From Nocardioides massiliensis (GTDB lineage: Bacteria; Actinomycetota; Actinomycetes; Propionibacteriales; Nocardioidaceae): a DNA stretch of 64,000 nucleotides. How positions within the stretch are numbered: position 1 is the first letter of the stretch; every line of letters begins with the position of its first letter. The notes beneath the pieces are model-generated. The model ran no database searches, was not told where the DNA came from, and saw nothing but the letters and a program-made list of their open reading frames with translations. The DNA lies in assembly GCF_030811215.1 (NCBI RefSeq), contig NZ_JAUSQM010000001.1:248001-312000 (forward strand), written 5' to 3'. Position numbers and translations under genes: made by a program. This document shows positions 57,097-64,000 of the stretch, piece by piece.

Positions 57097-60000
57097 TCAG
57101 GCAGCCGCCTCGCGCTTCGCCGCGCGCCGCTCCCCACGTCGCTCGACGAGCAGGTAGAGGACCGGCACGAGCAGCAGCGTGAGGAACGTCGAGCTCAGCA
57201 GACCGCCGATGACCACGATCGCCAGCGGCTGGGAGATGAACGCACTTCCTCCGGTCACGCCCAGCGCCATCGGGGTGAGCGCGAGGATCGTCGCCAGCGC
57301 GGTCATCACGATGGGACGCAGGCGCTTGCCGCCGCCCTCGGTGATCGCCTCCATGACGCTGGCCCCGCGTTCGCGGTACTGGTTGACCAGGTCGATGAGG
57401 ACGATCGCGTTGGTGACGACGACGCCGATGAGCATCAGGGCACCGATCAGCGACGGTACGCCGAGCGGGATGCCGGTGATCAGCTGCAGCAGGATCGCCC
57501 CGGTGGCGGCAAAGGGCACCGACACCATGAGGATCAGCGGCTGCAGCAGCGAGCGGAACGTCCCGACCATCACCAGGTAGACGATGAGGACGGCGACCAG
57601 CAGCGCCACACCCAGCTGGGCGAACGCATCGGCCTGGTCCTCGGCGACGCCGCCGATGCTGACCTCGGTGCCCTCGGGCAGGTCGAGGTCGTCGACGAGT
57701 GCCTGCACGTCCGCGGTCACCGAGCCGAGGTCGTCGGCTGCCGGCGATGCCGTGACGGTGATCGTGCGGTCTCCGTCGAGGCGGCTGATGCTGGCGGCGA
57801 CGTTCTTGCGCTCGACCGTGGCGAGCTGGCCGAGCGTGCCCTGACCGACGGGGATCTGCTGGAGCTGGTCGACGGTCTGCGGCCTGGGCGTGCCCGTGAG
57901 GACGACGTCGAGGCGGTCACCCGCGATCGCGACCTGCCCGATCGGCGGCTGGCGCAGGATCTGCGCGAGCACCCCGCCGAGCTGCGGGCCGGTGAGCCCG
58001 GCCGAGGCGGCGGCCGGCAGCGGCTGGACGTCGAGGATCGGCTGTGCGGGCGCGGCGTCCGAGGTCACCGTGCCGACGCCGTCGACCTCCCTCAGGGCGG
58101 TGACGACCTGCTCGGCGGCCGCGTCGAGGTCGCGCGGGTCGACGGCGGTGACGATCAGCTCGAGGTCGGTGCTGAAGCCGGCACCGCCCGCGCTGATGGT
58201 GATCTCGCCGGGCGCCTCGGTCAGCTGCTCCTCGAGCTCGTCGGTGACCGCGTCGGCATCGCTGCCCTCGTCGAGGGTGAGCGCGAACGAGTTCGCGCCG
58301 CCGGCGAACAGGCCGGCCAGACCGGACTCGCCCACCGAGGTCTGCACGGTCTCGACAGCGTCGTGCTCGGCGAGCACCTGCTCGACGGCCTTCGCCGCCG
58401 TGTCACGCCGCGCAAGGCTGGCGCCGGCCTTGAGCTCCTGGCTGACGGTGAGGGTGTTCTGGCCCGTGCTGCCGAGGAAGTTGGTCTTCATGAGCGGCGT
58501 GAGCGCGAGGGTGACGAGCAGGATCACCAGCGCACCGGCGAGGGTGGCCCACGGGCGGCGCAGCGCCCAGCCGAGGGCGGGGTCGTAGGCGCGGCGCAGC
58601 CACGTCTTCCGCTCCGCGGCCTCCGCCTTCTCCGCCACGACCTCCGGCGACTCCGGGGAGGCCGGCACCCGCAGGAACCAGTACGCCAGCACCGGGATGA
58701 TCGTCAGCGCGACCAGCAACGAAGCCAGCAGCGCGAGCGCGACCGTGATCGCGAACGGCCGGAACAGCTCACCGACCTGCCCACCGACGATGCCGATCGG
58801 CAAGAACACCGCAGCCGTCGCGATGGTCGAGGAGGTGATCGCCCCGGCGACCTCGCGGACACCGGTGATGATCGCCTCGGCCTTCGCGACGCCGTACGAC
58901 AGGTGGCGCTTGATGTTCTCGATCACCACGATCGAGTCGTCGACGACGCGACCGACGGCGACCGTCAGCGCGCCGAGCGTGAGGATGTTGAGGGTGTAGC
59001 CCCCGAGGTTGAGCCCGATGAGGGTGACCAGGAGCGACAGCGGGATCGAGATCGCCGTGACGATCGTCGAGCGCAGCGAGCCCAGGAAGATCAGGATCAC
59101 GACGACAGCGAAGACGAGGCCGAGCCCGCCCTCGACCGTGAGGTCCTCGACCGACTTCTCGATGAACGGCGCCTGGTCGAAGGTGACGGTGATCGCGGCG
59201 TTGGCGCCGAGCTTCTCCTCCAGCTCGCCGATCAGCTCGTTGACCTCCTCGGAGATCTGAACGGTGTTGCCGTCCGGGGTCTTCGTGATCGCCACCGACT
59301 GGCTGGGCTCGCCGTTGGTGCGGGAGTACGACGTGGGCTCGGCCGCACCGACCCGCACCTCCGCCAGCGTGCCGAGCGGGGCGTTGCCGCCGCGGGGCAG
59401 GGGCACGGGGACGGCGCGCAGCTCGTCGATGGTGGTGGGCGTCGTGCCGACCTGCACCGCCAGCGCGGTGTCACCCTGCTCGAGGGTGCCGGCCGGCACC
59501 ATCGAGGCGTTGTTGCTGAGCGCGTCGGCGATCTGCGCCCCGGTCACCCCGGCGCTGGTCGCACGCGGCTGCAGGGCGACCTCGACGCGCTGGACGGGCG
59601 CGCCGGTGAGCTCGGTCTGGCGCACCCCTTCGATGTCGGAGAGCTCGGGCAGCACGACGTCGTTGATCTTCTGCGCCAGCGCACCCGGCTTGTCGTCGGA
59701 GGTGATGGCCAGCTGCACGATGGGGAACTGGTCGAAGTCACCGGCGAAGACGAGCGGCTCAGCGCCCGACGGGAGTGTGCGCAGACCGGTCACCTCGGTC
59801 TCGATCTGCTGGCGCGCGCGGTCGAGGTCGGTGCCGTACTCCAGCAGCACGACCACCACGGCGGACCCGTTCGACGACACGGAGTTCAGCGACTCCAGCC
59901 CGTCGACCCCGGCCAGGGAGTCCTCGATCGGGATGGTGATCTCCTGCTCGACCGCCTCGGGGGACGCGCCGGCGTACGGCACGACCACACCGACGGCCGG

Positions 60001-60129
60001 GAACTGCAGGTCGGGGATCAGCTCGGTGCGCAGCGAGCTCAGCGAGATGCCGCCGAAGATCGCCACGATCACGGTCGCCAGTCCGACGAAGGCACGGTTG
60101 CGCAGGGAGAAGGTCGCGAAGTGGCCCAC
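57097..60129 (-). CDS. RND (HAE1-type) efflux transporter
   Basis: The 1,010-residue pump has the RND plan: a first span (FVGLATVIVAIFGGISL), a large extracytoplasmic loop, and a core block of spans with VGRVVDDSIVVIENIKRHLS (proton-relay Asp pair). The half then repeats. No membrane-fusion partner lies beside it. A divergent MarR gene and an intergenic palindrome suggest ligand-responsive expression. Confidence 0.87.
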   Translation of the reverse strand: MGHFATFSLRNRAFVGLATVIVAIFGGISLSSLRTELIPDLQFPAVGVVVPYAGASPEAVEQEITIPIEDSLAGVDGLESLNSVSSNGSAVVVVLLEYGTDLDRARQQIETEVTGLRTLPSGAEPLVFAGDFDQFPIVQLAITSDDKPGALAQKINDVVLPELSDIEGVRQTELTGAPVQRVEVALQPRATSAGVTGAQIADALSNNASMVPAGTLEQGDTALAVQVGTTPTTIDELRAVPVPLPRGGNAPLGTLAEVRVGAAEPTSYSRTNGEPSQSVAITKTPDGNTVQISEEVNELIGELEEKLGANAAITVTFDQAPFIEKSVEDLTVEGGLGLVFAVVVILIFLGSLRSTIVTAISIPLSLLVTLIGLNLGGYTLNILTLGALTVAVGRVVDDSIVVIENIKRHLSYGVAKAEAIITGVREVAGAITSSTIATAAVFLPIGIVGGQVGELFRPFAITVALALLASLLVALTIIPVLAYWFLRVPASPESPEVVAEKAEAAERKTWLRRAYDPALGWALRRPWATLAGALVILLVTLALTPLMKTNFLGSTGQNTLTVSQELKAGASLARRDTAAKAVEQVLAEHDAVETVQTSVGESGLAGLFAGGANSFALTLDEGSDADAVTDELEEQLTEAPGEITISAGGAGFSTDLELIVTAVDPRDLDAAAEQVVTALREVDGVGTVTSDAAPAQPILDVQPLPAAASAGLTGPQLGGVLAQILRQPPIGQVAIAGDRLDVVLTGTPRPQTVDQLQQIPVGQGTLGQLATVERKNVAASISRLDGDRTITVTASPAADDLGSVTADVQALVDDLDLPEGTEVSIGGVAEDQADAFAQLGVALLVAVLIVYLVMVGTFRSLLQPLILMVSVPFAATGAILLQLITGIPLGVPSLIGALMLIGVVVTNAIVLIDLVNQYRERGASVMEAITEGGGKRLRPIVMTALATILALTPMALGVTGGSAFISQPLAIVVIGGLLSSTFLTLLLVPVLYLLVERRGERRAAKREAAA

Positions 60130-60186
60130 GGGCGGAGTGCTCCTGGTGAGGTGCGAGGCCGGGGTGCGGCCACGGTCGACAGATCG

Positions 60187-60201
60187 TTAGCCTGAGCCTA
60201 A
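60187..60201. promoter_or_regulatory. MarR-operator-like palindrome
   Basis: TTAGCCTGAGCCTAA is symmetric at TTAG/CTAA and CT/AG around a central G. It lies 16 bases upstream of the MarR start and within the 87-base gap to the efflux gene. Confidence 0.55.
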
Positions 60202-60216
60202 GGGACAGGGGGAAAC

Positions 60217-60660
60217 ATGACCGAACCGGACCAGCTCCGCACCGAGGTCGAGCAGCGCCTGCTCGCGATCGAGCGGCTCGGCGCCGGCCTGCGGCTCGAG
60301 GCCGTCGTCGCCACGCAGCTGTCGATCCAGCAGCTGAAGGTCCTGATGCTCGCGGTCCACCGGTCGCCAGTCAGCGGGCACGAGGTCGCGACGACCCTCG
60401 ACGTCACCCCGGCCACCGTCTCGGGGCTCGTCGCGCGACTGGTCGACGCGGGCCTCCTCGTCCAGGAGCCGTCCTCCGAGGACCGGCGGGTCCGTCTGCT
60501 GCGCCCCACCGAGGCCGGCGTACGCGCGCTCGACGAGGTGTCGTCGTGGGCGCTCGACCAGCACCGCGAGATCATCACGGACCTCTCCCGCGAAGAGCTC
60601 GCAGGCCTGGCGCTCGGGCTCGCCGGTGTGGAGCGTGTGCTGCGCGAGCGTTCGCCCTAA
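60217..60660 (+). CDS. MarR-family regulator
   Basis: The 147-residue protein has a winged-helix region: SIQQLKVLMLAV, EVATTLDVTPATVSGLVARL (recognition helix) and DRRVRLLRPTEAG (wing). Dimerisation helices lie at both ends. It is divergent from the RND pump, which it probably represses together with itself. Confidence 0.87.
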   Translation: MTEPDQLRTEVEQRLLAIERLGAGLRLEAVVATQLSIQQLKVLMLAVHRSPVSGHEVATTLDVTPATVSGLVARLVDAGLLVQEPSSEDRRVRLLRPTEAGVRALDEVSSWALDQHREIITDLSREELAGLALGLAGVERVLRERSP

Positions 60661-62696
60661 CCGACCCAGAAGCCGCGGCCACCGCCGAAGAAGTCACTGG
60701 GCCGCGATGAGGACGACGCGCCCGAGCGGGCCCCGAGGTAGGACCCCACGACGGCCGCTCCCAGGTCGTCGAGCTCGGGGGCGACCACCCGACCGTCGAC
60801 GCGACGGGCCATCTGGTCGATGAAGCGCGCCAGGCCGGGGTCCTCGCCGAGCCGGAAGAACGTCGTCTGGGCACCGAGCCGGCGCGAGTTGTCGAGCTCG
60901 TCGACGCTGCGCCGGATCGTGACCGGGTGCGGCGGATAGGAGAACCACACCTGACCGTCGGACTCCAGGTGCGCGGTCGGCTCGCCGTCGGTCACGATGA
61001 GCAGCACCGGCTGGGCGTTCGGGTGCTTGCGGAAGTGCCGGTTGGCCAACAGCAGGCCGTGGTGGAGGTTGGTGCCCTTCGACCACATCGCGTCGAGCGC
61101 GGTCAGCTGCTCGATCTCCATCTCCTCGGCGTAGCGCCCGAACGAGATCAGCTTGAGGTGGTCGCCGCGGAAGCGGGAGCGGATGAGCGTGTGCAGCGCC
61201 AGCGCCGTGCGCTTCATCGGCACCCAGCGGCCGTCCATCGCCATCGAGAACGACGTGTCGACCAGCAGCGCGACGGCCGCCTGGGTGCGGGCCTCGGTCT
61301 CCTGCACCTCGATGTCGTCGACCTGGATGCGGGGTCTCGACTTCGCTCGACCGCCGTGCTCTGCCTGCCGGGTGACGGCGTTGAGGACGGTGCGCGTGAC
61401 GTCCCACGGCTCGGTGTCGCCGTACTCCCACGCCCGGGTCGCTCCGCTGCGCTCGCCGGCCGCCCCGGCCTTGCGCAGGTCGCGCGCGCCCTGCCGGCCC
61501 GACATCCGCTGGGCGACGTCCTTGAGCAGCGCCTTGCCGAGCTGGCGCATGGCCTTGGGTGAGAGCTTGAGCTGGCCGTCGGACGAGCGCGACAGGTAGC
61601 CGGACTCCCGCAGTGCCTTCTCGAGCTCGGCCAGGGTGCGCGCGCTGACGGCCGCCTCGTCGCCGAGCTGGCGCGCGAGCTTGTCGAGGTCGATGTCGTC
61701 CATGCGCGCGCCAGGGTGCGACTGGGAGAGCTGCTCGGTCAGGTCGTCGAGGTCGGCCAGGTCCTGCAGGACGCCCGTGCCGTCGCCCAGCCCGAGACCC
61801 TCGTCCCCGCGGAACTGCTCGCCGCCGTCCCAGTCCTCGCCGGGACGCGCGGACTGCAGGTTGGCGTCGAGCCGGGCCAGCTGCTCCTGCAGCGCCGGGG
61901 AGCCGAAGGCCTGGGCCGAGAGCTCCATCAGCTCCTGGCGCTGCTCGGGCGTCATCGAGTTGAGCATCCGCTGCGCGGCGGCCGCCCGCTGCGCCATCGC
62001 GTCGATGAGCTCCTCGACCGTCTCGGGCCGCTCGGGGAAGAAGTCGCCGTGCTTGTCCATGAACTTGGCGAACTGCTCGTCGGTGTCCTCACCGCGCCCG
62101 TGCGCCTCGAGCAGCTCGTTGAGGTCGTCGAGCATCTCCGCGATGCGCGCGCGATCCTCGTCGGTGGCTCCTTCGAGTGCCTGCTTCATGCCGGCGAACC
62201 GCTGCTCGAGCAGCTCGCGACCGAGCAGGTCCTTGATCTGCTCGTACGCCGCCTTGGCCTCAGCGCTCTGCCAGTCGTAGTCGGACAGCGAGGTCACGGC
62301 GGCAGCCGGCGAGCTGGGGAGGTTCTCCAGCCGCATCTCGCGGAACGCGCGGTCGTCGTCGTCCATCATCGCGTCGCGCGCGAGCTGCTTGCGCTCCTCG
62401 AGCACCGCGCTGTCGAGCAATTCCTTGACTTGGGCGATCGTCCCGTCGAGGTTGTGGCGGTCCAACAACTCGCGCCGACGCTGGGCGACCTTGCGCATCA
62501 GGTCGTCGAGCCCCTCGGTCCGTTCGTCCCCTGAGCCTGTCGAAGGACCGCGCCGGAGGTACTCCCGCATCGCCCGCTCCGGCGAGTAGCCGGCCATCAC
62601 GTCCTCGCCGATGGCGTCGAGCGCCTCGGCGAGGTCGACCGGCGGCGCCAGCGGGTCGGGACCGCCGGCGTAGCGCGAGTAGCGGGAGGCGGGCAT
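60657..62696 (-). CDS. VWA-domain protein (chelatase-partner type)
   Basis: The 679-residue protein has a long charged N-terminal part and a C-terminal VWA domain with the MIDAS DTSFSMAM, a later KGTNLHHG and IVTDGEPTAH. It pairs with the AAA+ gene upstream, as in CoxD/CoxE- or chelatase-like systems. Two dispersed repeat-like sequences are read in frame within it (61333-61352 and 62530-62546). It ends tail-to-tail with the MarR gene. Confidence 0.82.
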   Translation of the reverse strand: MPASRYSRYAGGPDPLAPPVDLAEALDAIGEDVMAGYSPERAMREYLRRGPSTGSGDERTEGLDDLMRKVAQRRRELLDRHNLDGTIAQVKELLDSAVLEERKQLARDAMMDDDDRAFREMRLENLPSSPAAAVTSLSDYDWQSAEAKAAYEQIKDLLGRELLEQRFAGMKQALEGATDEDRARIAEMLDDLNELLEAHGRGEDTDEQFAKFMDKHGDFFPERPETVEELIDAMAQRAAAAQRMLNSMTPEQRQELMELSAQAFGSPALQEQLARLDANLQSARPGEDWDGGEQFRGDEGLGLGDGTGVLQDLADLDDLTEQLSQSHPGARMDDIDLDKLARQLGDEAAVSARTLAELEKALRESGYLSRSSDGQLKLSPKAMRQLGKALLKDVAQRMSGRQGARDLRKAGAAGERSGATRAWEYGDTEPWDVTRTVLNAVTRQAEHGGRAKSRPRIQVDDIEVQETEARTQAAVALLVDTSFSMAMDGRWVPMKRTALALHTLIRSRFRGDHLKLISFGRYAEEMEIEQLTALDAMWSKGTNLHHGLLLANRHFRKHPNAQPVLLIVTDGEPTAHLESDGQVWFSYPPHPVTIRRSVDELDNSRRLGAQTTFFRLGEDPGLARFIDQMARRVDGRVVAPELDDLGAAVVGSYLGARSGASSSSRPSDFFGGGRGFWVG
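61333..61352. repeat. GGTCTCGAC...GTCGACC-type repeat inside the VWA gene
   Basis: GGTCTCGACTTCGCTCGACC has the form of a small dispersed element often seen between actinobacterial genes. It is translated here as part of GGRAKSRPR. Dispersal in this genome cannot be tested from one window. Confidence 0.4.
62530..62546. repeat. CCTGAGCCTGTCGAAGG repeat inside the VWA gene
   Basis: This 17-bp sequence is a recognisable dispersed bacterial repeat (reverse CCTTCGACAGGCTCAGG). Here it is read in frame as part of RGPSTGSGDERTEG. Confidence 0.5.
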
Positions 62697-62697
62697 G

Positions 62698-64000
62698 TCA
62701 GGCGCCGTACGTCGTCGCGGTGGCGTCGGAGTCCTTGGCGACCTTCTGCGCGAGGAAGAGGCCCTCGAGGGCGAGCTCGATCGCCGACGCACGGGCGCCG
62801 TCGGTCTTGGCCTCCAGCCGGTCGCAGATCTCGTCGTACGTCGGGGCCTCCCCCAACGCCGGCAGCGCGGAGAGCAGCCCGATCGCGGAGACGTGCGGGC
62901 CGGTGCTGACGGTGGCCCCGCCCTCGATGGCATCGACCAGGGGCGCGAGATCGATGCCGCGCAGGTGGGTGCGCACGGTCTCGGCGGTCGCGACGCGCAG
63001 CAGGTGGTCGAGGATCTGCCGCTCGCGGCCCTCCTCACCGGACTCGAACTCCACCTTGCCGGCGAGCACGTCGACGGCGGTCTCGAGGTCGACGCCGCGG
63101 GCGACGCCCTCGTCCTCCCCCCGGCGTACGGCGCGGTGCAGCGCGGCCGCCGCGATGGTCTCGGCACCGGCGATGGCGAAGCGGGCGGAGACGCCCGAGC
63201 GCTGGTCGACGGCGTTGGACGAGCGCAGCGCGCGGGTGAAGCGCGCCAGGATCTCCAGCAGGTGGTCGGGGACCTCGGCGACGAGGTGCGCCTCCTGACG
63301 GATGACCGCGATCTCCGCCTCGAGCGAGGTCGGGTAGTGGGTGCGGATCTCGGCGCCGAAGCGGTCCTTGAGCGGGGTGATGATCCGGCCGCGGTTGGTG
63401 TAGTCCTCGGGGTTGGCGCTGGCGACGACGAGCACGTCGAGCTCCAGACGCAGCACGTAGCCGCGGATCTGGATGTCGCGCTCCTCCATCACGTTGAGCA
63501 TCGCGACCTGGATGCGCTCGGCGAGGTCGGGCAGCTCGTTGATCGCGACGATGCCGCGGTGGCTGCGCGGAATGAGACCGAAGTGGATCGTCTCGGGGTC
63601 ACCCAGCGTGCGACCCTCGGCGACCTTCATCGGGTCGACGTCACCGATGAGGTCGGCCACCGACGTGTCGGGGGTGGCGAGCTTCTCGGCGTACCGCTCG
63701 CTGCGGTGGCGCCAGGCGACCGGGAGGTCGTCGCCGAGCTCGGCGGATCGGCGTACCCACTCCGGGGAGACCGGCTCGTAGGGGTGCTCGCCCAGCTCGG
63801 AGCCCTCGATGACCGGCGACCACTCGTCGAGCAGCCCCACCAGCGTGCGCAGCAGACGGGTTTTGCCCTGGCCGCGCTCGCCGAGCAGCACGATGTCGTG
63901 ACCGGCCAGGATCGCCCGCTCGACCTGCGGGATGACGGTGTCCTCGAAGCCGTGCAGACCCGGCCACGGGTCCTCGCCCGCGGCGAGCTTGGCGAGCAGG
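62698..64000 (-). CDS. AAA+ ATPase, magnesium-chelatase-subunit-like (5' end outside window)
   Basis: The frame enters from the right edge. It has Walker A LGERGQGKTRLLRTL, Walker B-like GIVAINELPDL, a sensor VVASANPEDYTNRG and an arginine-rich FGAEIRTHYPTS. It resembles BchI/ChlI- and MoxR-type AAA+ proteins that work with VWA partners. The visible part has at least 430 residues. The true start is outside. Confidence 0.82.
   Translation of the reverse strand, partial: LLAKLAAGEDPWPGLHGFEDTVIPQVERAILAGHDIVLLGERGQGKTRLLRTLVGLLDEWSPVIEGSELGEHPYEPVSPEWVRRSAELGDDLPVAWRHRSERYAEKLATPDTSVADLIGDVDPMKVAEGRTLGDPETIHFGLIPRSHRGIVAINELPDLAERIQVAMLNVMEERDIQIRGYVLRLELDVLVVASANPEDYTNRGRIITPLKDRFGAEIRTHYPTSLEAEIAVIRQEAHLVAEVPDHLLEILARFTRALRSSNAVDQRSGVSARFAIAGAETIAAAALHRAVRRGEDEGVARGVDLETAVDVLAGKVEFESGEEGRERQILDHLLRVATAETVRTHLRGIDLAPLVDAIEGGATVSTGPHVSAIGLLSALPALGEAPTYDEICDRLEAKTDGARASAIELALEGLFLAQKVAKDSDATATTYGA

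Noticed and set aside
56668-60195. Long rightward open frame of 1,175 codons
   Set aside because: It is antisense to the RND pump, has low-complexity Arg/Asp/Gly composition, and shows no motif.

Overview
The window joins two kinds of DNA. Positions 1 to about 39,360 are a temperate-type actinobacteriophage genome of roughly 65% G+C, with its left end outside the window. Positions about 39,373 to 64,000 are a higher-G+C actinobacterial chromosome. The host resembles a nocardioform actinobacterium, possibly Nocardioides. This rests on the LLM-type oxidoreductase, dapD/dapE, the DivIVA-like and LOG-family proteins, and the VWA/AAA+ pair; it is an inference from gene content, not a sequence match.

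Phage layout. A leftward early operon (below 1 to 2,069) carries an ArdA-like antirestriction protein and small proteins. A 1.2 kb non-coding region (2,145-3,293) follows and is almost entirely stem-loops. The rightward late operon (3,294-27,390) encodes a small protein, the large terminase with an intein, the portal, an HNH endonuclease inserted beside a structural gene, a 1,720-residue virion protein, a lysozyme-like/NlpC virion hydrolase, scaffold, major capsid protein, an XhlA-like holin, an M15 endolysin, a tail fibre with Asp-boxes, tail proteins and a small holin. It ends at a strong terminator. I see no tape-measure protein or tail-assembly frameshift, so a short-tailed (podovirus-like) virion is likely. 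After a lone leftward zinc-finger gene and a second hairpin-rich gap, a rightward early operon (28,437-38,754) carries a Cas4/RecB-like nuclease split in two, a DnaB/RecA-like ATPase, a resolvase-like nuclease, a two-piece primase, a DUF3310 protein, a 3'-5' exonuclease, a sigma-like protein and many tiny zinc-binding or membrane proteins. It ends at a bidirectional terminator facing a leftward HTH regulator. No integrase is visible; it would have to lie left of the window.

The most unusual features are in the phage. They are: (1) a string of about thirteen unrelated-sequence hairpins just upstream of the late operon, and a second hairpin cluster before the early operon; (2) a four-copy start-associated hairpin, loop TGGGAG with covarying stem, next to early start codons; (3) a repeated TTGACACCTAWCAG box; (4) a Cas4-like gene split by five or six small genes; (5) two homing-type elements, one of which has copied the N-terminus of the gene it invaded; and (6) a low-G+C recoded patch over the terminase P-loop.

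Host layout. The phage abuts the last codons of a truncated host gene. That fragment overlaps a bile-acid:sodium-symporter family gene, followed by an epimerase. Next come an AbiEi/DUF559-type gene between inverted palindromic repeats, an SDR, an amidase, an M20 peptidase, a DivIVA-like protein, a LOG-family protein and dapE, all leftward after the AbiEi-type gene. Further right are an LLM oxidoreductase with a KstR-like operator, VapBC, a membrane protein, three tandem secreted paralogues, dapD, a lysozyme-like cell-wall protein, a Uma2 nuclease, an RND efflux pump with a divergent MarR regulator, and a VWA/AAA+ pair cut by the right edge.
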